A stretch of DNA of 39,671 nucleotides, taken from the NCBI GenBank assembly GCA_964498075.1, contig CAZCGA010000050.1, positions 1 to 39,671 of the forward strand, written 5' to 3'. The translations under genes were made by a program, and so were the position numbers. How positions within the stretch are numbered: the first letter of the stretch is position 1; each line of letters begins with the position of its first letter. Source of the stretch: CAZCGA01 sp964498075 (GTDB taxonomy: Bacteria > Desulfobacterota > Binatia > HRBIN30). Under the pieces are notes generated by a model. That model was not told the DNA's origin. It saw only the letters and a list, made by a program, of their open reading frames with translations, and did no database searches. Below, one piece after another: positions 7,771-15,743 of this stretch.

Positions 7771-10700
7771 GACTTTCCAGCCGCGTCTTCTGACTCGAGT
7801 TGGTTGTCCTCATCGCTAGAGAGGAGGCGACGAGTGAGCCGCGCTACCGCTCCAAGCGCAAGATCACGGCCCCCGTTGAGGTGCGTCGGATTCAGGACGC
7901 CCAGCAACGCCCGCTCCAGGTCAGCGACGGCACGCCGATCCGCGGCCGGTATGCGAACCACTCTCTCAACCTCCGGGCTGTCGGTGCTGGTCAGACCAAT
8001 GCGGAAGGCCTCTTCGTCGGAGCGCACCTGCGGCCCCGCGACGGCGAACGCGAGGCTCTCCGCATGAAGAAACAAGCGGCTGACCTTTGCGAGCGAGACC
8101 TGGAAACGCTCCTGATCCTCGTCTCGCCAGCTGACGGGCGTTCGTTGCGCAATCAGGCCGACAACAGACTCCAGCCACGCCGTGTCATCGGTCTCATCAC
8201 CCATCACCCTCCCCACCATCGCCTGCAAGCCTGGGTCTCCAGCCATCGGTGCAACCCTGATAGCACGTTCTCGTAACATCTGTCGAAGGTTGGAAAGAGG
8301 TAGCACGCTGCCAACTGCACGCCCGATGGCTGATGTAGCGTCTTGGAGGAGCATATCGTAGCTCCGCTGAAGCTCAGCGAGAGCTACCCGCAACTTGGCG
8401 GCGAATATGCCAGCGTCCGCAGCGCGAGATCTGCGGCTTTCAACGAACGGCGGCAAGCCGCAGGCTTTCGGGAGCTCAATGAACAGGAGTGCGTCTGGCT
8501 GACGGGCCTCCAACAGGCACTTGCGAACGGCAACCGACTCTTCGCCGAGCCGCTGGGTGTTGCGTGTGTAGGCGGGAAGCTGCGCAGCAAATCGGCACAG
8601 CGGGCGCACGACCTGGAGGATTTGCGTCTTGGCCGAGCTTGCACTGGCTCCGTCGCGACCAAGCATCTGCGCCAAGCGGTGAAATACATCAGCCCGGACG
8701 CCCTGCACGTGCCAGCGCTGGATCGCAAACTGCTCCGGCGCCTTCATGAGTCGCTCAAAGGCAGCGACCGTGAGCTCGGGCACGAATGACCCTTGCTCGT
8801 ACAAGGCGACATCGGCGTCGTTTGCAATCAACGCTGCGCAGAACAGGAGCGGGATCGGACCATCCGGCAGCCCGAAGGGTGGTTGCCGAAGAAGCTCGAA
8901 GAGACCGGAGACGGCCCGTGGCCCTCTTTGGCTCTGCTTGAAGTAGGTCTCGATGGCAGCCCAAACCGCGCTCATTCCAACGCCGGCGTTGGGACCCGGG
9001 GAATGGAAGCACCAACCGTCGCTTGATTTGCGGTGGATCCCAGGCGCGGCCAAGAGCGACAGATACATGCTCTTCTCCGGTGGCGTCCCTGAAATGCCGA
9101 GGTCTGGCTCGCCTTCGTGCGTGATCATGGCCTCGATGAGATTCCGCCGTGCCTTTGCAGCCGCAGACGACAGCTCGCGACGATTGATCAGCTCGTTGCG
9201 GAGACGCGGCGTGTTTGGGAACAGCTGGTCGCAAATGCGGGAGAGGTGCTCTTGCAGTGATCGGCGTGACGGGATCTGCAGCGGTTGCCCTTGGTGGAAC
9301 CATCGAGCCGTTTGGACGGCCGCGTCGGACGGATCTGTGGCGAGAGCGATCAGCCGTTCGAGCCGCTGACGGAGCGCCGCTAGGCGAGCCCTCAGCTCGC
9401 GCCGTGCAGTCGCGTCACCTTCCAACTCTGGAGTGTGAGATCGAACCCACTCCAAGCACTGCAGATCACGGGCAGTGTCCCGGACGCCACGGACGTTTCG
9501 AATGACGGCTACCAGGGTGTTCGCCCGCGCTGCTAGCTCCTCCAACTTCGCCGTCCGGTTTGCCTCGGCCTCCTCCTTGGGAGTTTCCGGTACGAGGATC
9601 AGAACTCGACCCGCAGCATCTGGAAGCGGTATCTCAAGTGCTCGGGCTACCTCGCCGGGCCTGGCGAGCGACACAGAAAAATACCGGAGCGTTCCGGTCT
9701 CGAACGAATGTCGGCGCGCCACGATTGGGCGAGGTGCAAGCTGCCGGGAGACCAGCTGCGCAGTAGAAGCCTCGGCAACTTGATTGGCCGCGTCTCGGAT
9801 GCGCTGGTCAAGGTCGACGTCGCTTCCCTCCCACAGGCTGAGCGTATTGTTGTAGCGGCGCTCAACGATTCCCGATGCCTGTTTGAGCAAGGTAAGCCCG
9901 GCGTTGATCTCCTTCTCTGAGAACAGCCCGTGAGCCGCAAAATGCAGCACGTCCCTTGTGGCTCGCACATTCCGCCAGTCGCCCAAAGCACTCAACAGGC
10001 CCACCGACTTGATGAGGAATACCTGGGCGGGCTCTGCATTCGGCAACCGTGAAAGGACCGTTTCTACCTCAGCCCACCGCTTGCCGCGCGCAGAGAGATA
10101 CAAGCTTTGCCCCAGCGCGCTCGCCACGTAGTCGTAGAGTCGGTCGAGCCGATACGCCGATCCCTCGGAGTCAGAACTGTCCATGAAGTCGCGTAGGCCG
10201 AACGGCTCAGCCGATTCCAGGAACGAGAACACCGAACGTTCGTTCTGCGCCAACCGCCGGAACAGGTAGCCGAGGATCACGGAGACCAGTGGGTGGAGCG
10301 GCCAAGACGACGAGAGCGAACTCACGAACTCCACGCGCCCCAAGCCAGGAGGCGCTAGGTCCATCTTCCATGCCTCGTCACAGGATGCCCTGAACGAGTC
10401 CGGCACTTCCGAAACGTGCATCGTTGCGGCTTTTGATCGCGCTTCGGCCACGAGTCTCAGCATGTCATCGGCCGACTCTTCGAAAGCGATGTCTTCGAAG
10501 CGCCCCCTGACCTTCTCCCATTCAGCACGGTCTTGGGACGACAGACTCGTCGTGTATGCAGAGAAGTCCTGATGCAAAATGCCGAGAATCAGAAACGGAT
10601 GACTTTGCCCGGCAGCGGACTCGGCTAGCGCCTGGAAGAGGTACACGTCGGAGCTCTCAGGGTGAGCCGCGCTGTGTTCGAGTAGCTTTCCGAGCTCGTC

Positions 10701-11294
10701 AACGACCAACAACATTCCGCCAACCGGCTGCGGTCCGCGGCACAGTGCGAGTACAGAAGTGGTGAACAGGTCCGATATTTCGCGCGTAGTGGGGACAGAG
10801 CCGTGGAGCGCCTTCCGCAAATTCCGCGAGACCTCAAGCGCTACGCGCGTCGTGGCTTTGGTGCGCCGGCAGTCCAACGATCGCTTCAGACCTCTCAGCA
10901 ACGCCACGCTGAGTGGTTCTTGAGACCCTGTAACGACGACCGGCCACAGAGAGCGGTGCAGTTTCCTTTGCGCGTCGTGCGCGAGATCGCCGTCGCCTTC
11001 AGCGAGAAGCCGCCATGATTGGGCTGTCCGGCACTCATGGCGGCGCCCGAATAGATCGGCGGCAAAGAGTGCGAATGCCGACTTACCGGTGCCGTAAGGC
11101 CCAGTGAGCGTCCAGGCGCGCTGTCGTGTTCCATCAGCCCCGCCAGAGACCAGACGAGCGAGAGCACGCCGCGCCGCACTAGTGAGAACATACCCCTCCA
11201 GTGCGTTGGGTTCGAAGAGGTCTCTCTCGAGGTGGACCGAGCGGGTGAATCGCGATGGGCGACCGAAGTCCCCCGAGTTCCTCGCGCGCCTCAA
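7767..11294 (-). CDS. sspC: SspC-like large P-loop ATPase
   Basis: A 1175-residue cytosolic protein with Walker A GPYGTGKS at 65-72 and Walker B LLVVDELGK at 195-203. Next comes a GILHQDF...EWEKVRGRFEDIAF segment (about 238-271), common in the large ATPases of defence operons such as SspC and BrxC-like proteins. The remaining 900 residues are alpha-helical in character, without a motif I recognise. The start is a TTG at 11294 whose TTGA overlaps the DUF4007 gene stop. The stop overlaps sspD as ATGA. The DUF4007-ATPase-PAPS-reductase order equals sspB-sspC-sspD, the module that places phosphorothioate in DNA. Naming rests on gene order, size and P-loop rather than a sequence comparison. Confidence 0.68.
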   Translation of the reverse strand: MRRARNSGDFGRPSRFTRSVHLERDLFEPNALEGYVLTSAARRALARLVSGGADGTRQRAWTLTGPYGTGKSAFALFAADLFGRRHECRTAQSWRLLAEGDGDLAHDAQRKLHRSLWPVVVTGSQEPLSVALLRGLKRSLDCRRTKATTRVALEVSRNLRKALHGSVPTTREISDLFTTSVLALCRGPQPVGGMLLVVDELGKLLEHSAAHPESSDVYLFQALAESAAGQSHPFLILGILHQDFSAYTTSLSSQDRAEWEKVRGRFEDIAFEESADDMLRLVAEARSKAATMHVSEVPDSFRASCDEAWKMDLAPPGLGRVEFVSSLSSSWPLHPLVSVILGYLFRRLAQNERSVFSFLESAEPFGLRDFMDSSDSEGSAYRLDRLYDYVASALGQSLYLSARGKRWAEVETVLSRLPNAEPAQVFLIKSVGLLSALGDWRNVRATRDVLHFAAHGLFSEKEINAGLTLLKQASGIVERRYNNTLSLWEGSDVDLDQRIRDAANQVAEASTAQLVSRQLAPRPIVARRHSFETGTLRYFSVSLARPGEVARALEIPLPDAAGRVLILVPETPKEEAEANRTAKLEELAARANTLVAVIRNVRGVRDTARDLQCLEWVRSHTPELEGDATARRELRARLAALRQRLERLIALATDPSDAAVQTARWFHQGQPLQIPSRRSLQEHLSRICDQLFPNTPRLRNELINRRELSSAAAKARRNLIEAMITHEGEPDLGISGTPPEKSMYLSLLAAPGIHRKSSDGWCFHSPGPNAGVGMSAVWAAIETYFKQSQRGPRAVSGLFELLRQPPFGLPDGPIPLLFCAALIANDADVALYEQGSFVPELTVAAFERLMKAPEQFAIQRWHVQGVRADVFHRLAQMLGRDGASASSAKTQILQVVRPLCRFAAQLPAYTRNTQRLGEESVAVRKCLLEARQPDALLFIELPKACGLPPFVESRRSRAADAGIFAAKLRVALAELQRSYDMLLQDATSAIGRAVGSVLPLSNLRQMLRERAIRVAPMAGDPGLQAMVGRVMGDETDDTAWLESVVGLIAQRTPVSWRDEDQERFQVSLAKVSRLFLHAESLAFAVAGPQVRSDEEAFRIGLTSTDSPEVERVVRIPAADRRAVADLERALLGVLNPTHLNGGRDLALGAVARLTRRLLSSDEDNQLESEDAAGKS

Positions 11295-12229
11295 CGCCGC
11301 CTCCCGTTTGCTGGCGTGTATTGGGCCCGAAGGAGCGCCATCGGATCTACAGCGCTGCGTTGGTAGACTTGGCGGAGGCCAGCCGTTGTGTCACAGCCAA
11401 TCGCGCCCTTGGTGAGATCCTCCAGCGCTTCGAGGTGAGCGGACAACGCGTCCTCAGAGAGCTTGAAGACCCGCCCCGGGCTGCCTGCACGGTACGCTAT
11501 TTCTTCGAACGCCAAGGCCTCTCGCTTTGGACAGTTGGTGTTCCAGTACCGAAGAAGAGCGTAAGCAACGATTCTCGTTGGCAACGAAGGGTGGTCTCCG
11601 CGCGAAAATGAGTACACATGGTTCGGCTCAATCTCGCGGAGCAGGCCAAGCTCTGTGAGGGGGCAATCAAACGTGTCCTCCGCAACGACCGTCCGGGTCA
11701 TGCGTGATGGTGCGTAAGTCCGGATGAAGCAGTCAACGTCGCGCTGCAGTGAGCTGTGTGCGACGCGAGTCCAGCCAGCTTGCTGGACCACGCGCTCCAA
11801 ACCCGTGATGAGCTGCTCCTTGGTGAACTCCACGTCGTTCAGCTCATTGAAAGCCCAATACCAGGTTGTCGGACCTGTTGGACTGGCGGCAAGCTGCCAG
11901 TGCAAGAGCCACAGCGTCGCCGGGTCCTCCAAGAACGGATCGAGGCCCTTTCCACGCAGAAGCAGGCTCCCGAGCCACGAAGGCCGAATCCATCGGCCCC
12001 GGTTGTTCGGGCGCTCGCGATTCTCCTCGAGGAGACCCGTAGCCAAGCCCCAATGCCGAATCGAGCGGACCATGTTCTTCCCAACGCCCAGGGTGGTCAT
12101 GGCGTCGTCGCGCCTGAACACGGTTTCATCTTCGGCGACGGCGTCGACGGCCTTCTTGAGCCAGCCGTACCGGAACGTGAAGGTCTCGTGTCCTGAGAAC
12201 TGAGGCGATGTCACGCTCGCCAAGCTCAT
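11291..12229 (-). CDS. sspB: DUF4007 protein, SspB-like
   Basis: The 312-residue protein begins MSLASVTSPQFSGHETF. FSGHETFTFRYGWLKKA at about 11-27 is the hallmark of DUF4007. SspB of the SspABCD phosphorothioation system is, to my knowledge, a DUF4007 protein that nicks DNA for sulfur insertion. The frame extends upstream to 12619, but the ATG at 12229 was chosen because DUF4007 starts there and GGAGGG lies about 12 nt upstream. The extra 130 residues would overlap the acyl-CoA dehydrogenase gene and look non-coding (Arg/Ser rich). It is the first gene of the five-gene operon. The 143 bp up to the previous gene should hold the promoter, but I see no convincing -35/-10 pair. Confidence 0.72.
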   Translation of the reverse strand: MSLASVTSPQFSGHETFTFRYGWLKKAVDAVAEDETVFRRDDAMTTLGVGKNMVRSIRHWGLATGLLEENRERPNNRGRWIRPSWLGSLLLRGKGLDPFLEDPATLWLLHWQLAASPTGPTTWYWAFNELNDVEFTKEQLITGLERVVQQAGWTRVAHSSLQRDVDCFIRTYAPSRMTRTVVAEDTFDCPLTELGLLREIEPNHVYSFSRGDHPSLPTRIVAYALLRYWNTNCPKREALAFEEIAYRAGSPGRVFKLSEDALSAHLEALEDLTKGAIGCDTTAGLRQVYQRSAVDPMALLRAQYTPANGRRR

Positions 12230-12372
12230 GATTCGGTCAATCCCTCCACTCCTACCGACCCCAGCCTCAACCAACTCACTAACCGAACAGATCCGACAAG
12301 AGTCACCGACAGGAGCTGTGCTGCTGTTGGGCGACCTTGGTAGTACCTTCCTATGCCACAGATGAGTCGCGG

Positions 12373-13506
12373 TTAGAACCCCGCTAGCTGCGCCAACCGC
12401 TCGCGGTGATACGTCGCGTCGCCGAAGGCTGCTTCGTTCCATTTGGCGCGTTTGAACCACAGGTGCATGTCGTGCTCCCAGGTGAAGCCGATGCCGCCGT
12501 GGATCTGCACGGCGCGGTTGGTGGTGCGGCTGTAGACGTCGCTGAGTCGTGCCTTGGCCATCGCCGCGGCGCGCGCCGCGTGGCGCGGCTCGTGATCGTA
12601 GGCATAGGCGGCATACCACACCAGCGAACGCGCCGGCTCGATCTCACTCACCATCTCCGCCGCAATATGCTTGATCGCCTGGAACGACCCGATCGGCCTG
12701 CCGAACTGCTCGCGGGCCTTGGAATACTCGACGCTCATCTCGAGCGCGCGTTGGGCGCCGCCCAGGCTGTCCGCCGCGAGCACGACGCACGCCGCATCGA
12801 TCACGCGGCGCAGCACCGTCCACCCTTTGCTCTCGTCCGCCAGTCGCGCGCTCGCCGGCACGTCGACGTTCTTGAGGGCCACCTCACACGGCCGGCGGGT
12901 CTGATCGATGCTGTGCAGCGGCAAGACCGACACGCCGGACGTTTCACGCGGAACGAGATAGAGACAGACGCCCGATTCTTGTAGCCCGCGGCTGCGTACC
13001 GCCACGATGATGAAGTCGGCCGCCTGGGCATCGGTCACGAACATCTTGGTGCCGTTGAGGCGGTAGCCGCTCCCGGTCTTCGCGCCGCGCGCGCGAATGC
13101 CGGCGGCATCGAGCCGGTCGCTCTCTTCGAGGAAAGCCAGCGTGCCGATCGCCTGACCGCCGGCGAGGCGCGGTAGCCACTGCTTCTTCTGCGCCGCCGC
13201 GCCGCCGTACATCAGGCACAGAGCAGCCAGCACCGATGACGAGAAGAACGGACCAGGCACGGCGGCGCGTCCCATCTCCTCGGCGAGCACCGCCAGGTCG
13301 AGCATGCGCAGCCCGAGACCGCCGAAGCTCTCCGGGATGATCAGTCCGGTCCATCCCATCGCGGCGATCTTCTCGTGAAACACGCGCGAGAAGCCGTCCT
13401 CGCTCCGCATGGTCTCACGCACGAACGCCGTCGGGCACTCGCGCCCCAAGAAATCCCGCGCGCTCTGCTGCAGCAACTCCTGCTCTTCCGACAGTCCGAA
13501 ATCCAT
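12373..13506 (-). CDS. Acyl-CoA dehydrogenase, degenerate-signature subunit
   Basis: A 377-residue acyl-CoA dehydrogenase-fold protein. The second family signature is clear (QIHGGIGFTWEHDMHLWFKR, from residue 334). The first is degenerate: where the neighbour has SEPGSGSD, this protein reads LEESDRLDAAG (about 126-136). It lies 96 bp downstream of a second dehydrogenase with a canonical signature. Paired canonical and degenerate subunits form alpha2-beta2 enzymes in the mycobacterial FadE28-FadE29 type, acting on steroid side chains or other branched CoA esters. By analogy this would be the structural or FAD-sharing partner. The true substrate cannot be read from the sequence. Confidence 0.85.
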   Translation of the reverse strand: MDFGLSEEQELLQQSARDFLGRECPTAFVRETMRSEDGFSRVFHEKIAAMGWTGLIIPESFGGLGLRMLDLAVLAEEMGRAAVPGPFFSSSVLAALCLMYGGAAAQKKQWLPRLAGGQAIGTLAFLEESDRLDAAGIRARGAKTGSGYRLNGTKMFVTDAQAADFIIVAVRSRGLQESGVCLYLVPRETSGVSVLPLHSIDQTRRPCEVALKNVDVPASARLADESKGWTVLRRVIDAACVVLAADSLGGAQRALEMSVEYSKAREQFGRPIGSFQAIKHIAAEMVSEIEPARSLVWYAAYAYDHEPRHAARAAAMAKARLSDVYSRTTNRAVQIHGGIGFTWEHDMHLWFKRAKWNEAAFGDATYHRERLAQLAGF

Positions 13507-13518
13507 TTCTCAGCTCTC

Positions 13519-13597
13519 AGCTATCAGCGGTCAGCTATCAGCCAGCACAGATCAACTCCACTCACAGCTGAAAGCTGAGTGCTGACCGCTGATAGCT
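13519..13597. repeat. 17-bp perfect inverted repeat between two dehydrogenase genes
   Basis: AGCTATCAGCGGTCAGC at 13519-13535 is exactly complementary to 13581-13597. The spacer contains further CAGCT/AGCTG fragments. It fills the gap between the two genes and looks like a dispersed intergenic palindrome rather than a terminator, since both flanking genes run in the same direction and no T-run follows. Confidence 0.6.
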
Positions 13598-13602
13598 TCT
13601 TC

Positions 13603-14784
13603 TCATCTCGGCATCCCCAGGCCACGCTCGCTGATGATGTTCTTCTGGATCTGCGAGGTGCCGCCGCCGATGATCAGCCCGAGGCTGAACATGAACTCGA
13701 CCGGCCACGCGCCGCGGTCGATGACGTGGCGCGAGCGGCGCGCCAGCGCGCCATACGAGCCCATGATCTCCATCGCCAGGCCGGCAATGTCGTGGTTGAG
13801 CTCGGTCGACACCAGCTTGTTCACCGAGGCACCGATGCCCGGCGGCCGCTGCTTGATGCTGTCGGTCAGTTGGCGGTAGGCGTGCAGCTTCATCGCCTCG
13901 ACGCGGATCATCACGTCGGCGAGGCGCTGGCGCATCACCGGGTCGTCCGCGGTGGGGCGGCCGTAACGCTGGCGGCTGCGCGCCAAACGGAGCAAGCCGT
14001 TGAGCATCTGCTGCGTGCGCGTCGTCGAGCCCAGCATGTTGCGTTCGTGCGCCAGCGTCGCGTTGGCGACCAGCCATCCCTGATTCAGCTCGCCGACCAG
14101 GTTCTGGCGTGGCACCCGCACGTCTTCGAAGAAGACTTCATTGAACCCGGCATCGCCGGTCATCTGGATGAGCGGGCGCACGGTGATGCCGGGCGATTTC
14201 ATGTCGATCAGGAGGTACGAGATGCCGCGGTGCTTGGGGGCGTTGGGATCGGTGCGGACGAGGCAGAACATGCGATCGGCGAACTGCGCGTTCGAGGTCC
14301 ACACCTTCTGGCCATTGACGATGAACTCGTCGCCAACCAGCTCGGCGCGTGTCTTCAATGACGCGAGATCCGAACCGGAGCCGGGCTCCGAGTAGCCCTG
14401 ACACCAGATCTCCTCGGCGCTGAGGATCTTCGGCAGGTAGCGGCGCCTCTGCTCATCGGTGCCGAGCTGGATGAGCGTCGGGCCGACCATCTGGATACCC
14501 ATCATGCCGACGAGGCCAGGCGCGCGTGCCAGCAGCAGCTCCTCGTTGACGATCGTCTGCTGCACGACGTCGGCCCCGTGGCCGCCGTATTCCTTCGGCC
14601 AGCCCATAGCGACGTAGCCGGCGCCGTAGAGCTTGCGCTGCCAGTCCTTCAACGCCGCAATGCGTTTCGGGTCGCCGTACTCGATCCCCGAGCTGTCCTT
14701 CTCGCGCTGCGGCACATTGGCCTTGATCCACGCCCGCGCCTTGCGCCGGAAGGCTTCCTGCTCGGGGGTGTAGGAGAGATCCAT
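13603..14784 (-). CDS. Acyl-CoA dehydrogenase, canonical subunit
   Basis: A 393-residue flavoprotein of the acyl-CoA dehydrogenase family. WCQGYSEPGSGSDLASLKT carries the first signature (SEPGSGSD at 132-139). The C-terminal GGGTSQIQKNIISERGLG is the usual ending of the FadE-like branch. Catalysis would be alpha,beta-dehydrogenation of an acyl-CoA with FAD, passing electrons to ETF. It sits directly upstream of the degenerate-signature dehydrogenase on the same strand, which suggests a heteromeric enzyme. The ATG at 14784 is preceded by a GGAGAG-like site. Confidence 0.88.
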   Translation of the reverse strand: MDLSYTPEQEAFRRKARAWIKANVPQREKDSSGIEYGDPKRIAALKDWQRKLYGAGYVAMGWPKEYGGHGADVVQQTIVNEELLLARAPGLVGMMGIQMVGPTLIQLGTDEQRRRYLPKILSAEEIWCQGYSEPGSGSDLASLKTRAELVGDEFIVNGQKVWTSNAQFADRMFCLVRTDPNAPKHRGISYLLIDMKSPGITVRPLIQMTGDAGFNEVFFEDVRVPRQNLVGELNQGWLVANATLAHERNMLGSTTRTQQMLNGLLRLARSRQRYGRPTADDPVMRQRLADVMIRVEAMKLHAYRQLTDSIKQRPPGIGASVNKLVSTELNHDIAGLAMEIMGSYGALARRSRHVIDRGAWPVEFMFSLGLIIGGGTSQIQKNIISERGLGMPR

Positions 14785-14932
14785 GCTGGGCCACCTCGTT
14801 CAGGTGGGTTCATTGGCGCATTTTCCAGGCTGGATCAATGGGAGCAGGCAAACGGGCGCCGTGCCAGGTGCCTTGAAGGGTATGTCGGCTCGTCCCGCCT
14901 GGGGGTGTACAGGAGCGGAGTGTCGCGATCGA

Positions 14933-15544
14933 TCAGCCCGAGGCCGCCCGATGTCCTTTGGAAGGTGCGTCGGCACGCGCGCGCGCGAAGTGGGCATCGA
15001 AGTCGGCGCGCGTGAAGATGGCTTCGACGGGGACCTTCGAACCTGCCGCCTTCCGAATCGCGGTCAGCCCGTTCTCTTCCTGGCGATCGATGAGTACGAC
15101 CACCTTGATGATCTGCAAGTCTTCTTCACGGCATTTGTTGATCGCATCGATGGTCGAGCCGCCAGTTGTGACGACGTCATCAACGACGACGACCTTCGCT
15201 CCGCGCTGCACGCATCCCTCGATCCACTTCCTGAGCCCGTGCTTCTTTGGCTCCTTTCGGACCGAGAAGGCGTTCATGGAACGACTGTGCAGCTGGCACC
15301 AATATGCGGCGGCGGCGGCGATCCAGTCCGCGCCCATCGTCAGACCGCCGACGGCCTCGGCGTCCGACGGCAGCTGTTGCCCTACGGCCTCGCCGACGAA
15401 AGGCATCGCCTCGCCCCACATGGTCGTGGCCTTGCAGTCGATGTAGAAGTCGCTCAGCTTGCCGGACGTCAGGCGAAATGAAGGAGTGTCGGAACGACGG
15501 TAGGACCGATCGCAGAGCAATTCGAGCAACCGCGCCCTCACCAT
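14933..15544 (-). CDS. pyrE: Orotate phosphoribosyltransferase
   Basis: At 203 residues, this is the usual size for OPRTase, which makes orotidine monophosphate from orotate and PRPP in pyrimidine synthesis. The PRPP loop VVVVDDVVTTGGST is at 118-131, and RKEPKKHG (96-103) matches the catalytic flexible loop (K-x-x-K-x-H-G). The N-terminal FRLTSGKLSDFYIDCK is the family's orotate/PRPP-binding start. The frame is open to 15835, but ATG at 15544 is preceded by GGAGG at 4-nt spacing, and the domain starts there; a GTG one codon later is possible. It stands alone, without other pyrimidine genes. Confidence 0.88.
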   Translation of the reverse strand: MVRARLLELLCDRSYRRSDTPSFRLTSGKLSDFYIDCKATTMWGEAMPFVGEAVGQQLPSDAEAVGGLTMGADWIAAAAAYWCQLHSRSMNAFSVRKEPKKHGLRKWIEGCVQRGAKVVVVDDVVTTGGSTIDAINKCREEDLQIIKVVVLIDRQEENGLTAIRKAAGSKVPVEAIFTRADFDAHFARARADAPSKGHRAASG

Positions 15545-15743
15545 CCCTCCTCCCGCGATGCGTCTACTTCGGGAGCGCTTTCCTGTCAAGTCAGAGTGCC
15601 TCTTGGAATCAGTCCCTTGGTTAGCGCAACCGCCAGCATTCCACCAGAGTAAGTTCGCTGCCCGCGTCACGCGAAGTCTGGACGAACCGAGGGGCGTCTG
15701 ATCCAGGTCTACTGCGTCGCGAAGCCGCCCTGGTTCGGCAGTC

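Noticed and set aside
12230..12619. 130-residue upstream extension of the DUF4007 gene
   Set aside because: It overlaps the acyl-CoA dehydrogenase coding region, is Arg/Ser-rich, and the conserved domain starts at the ATG at 12229.
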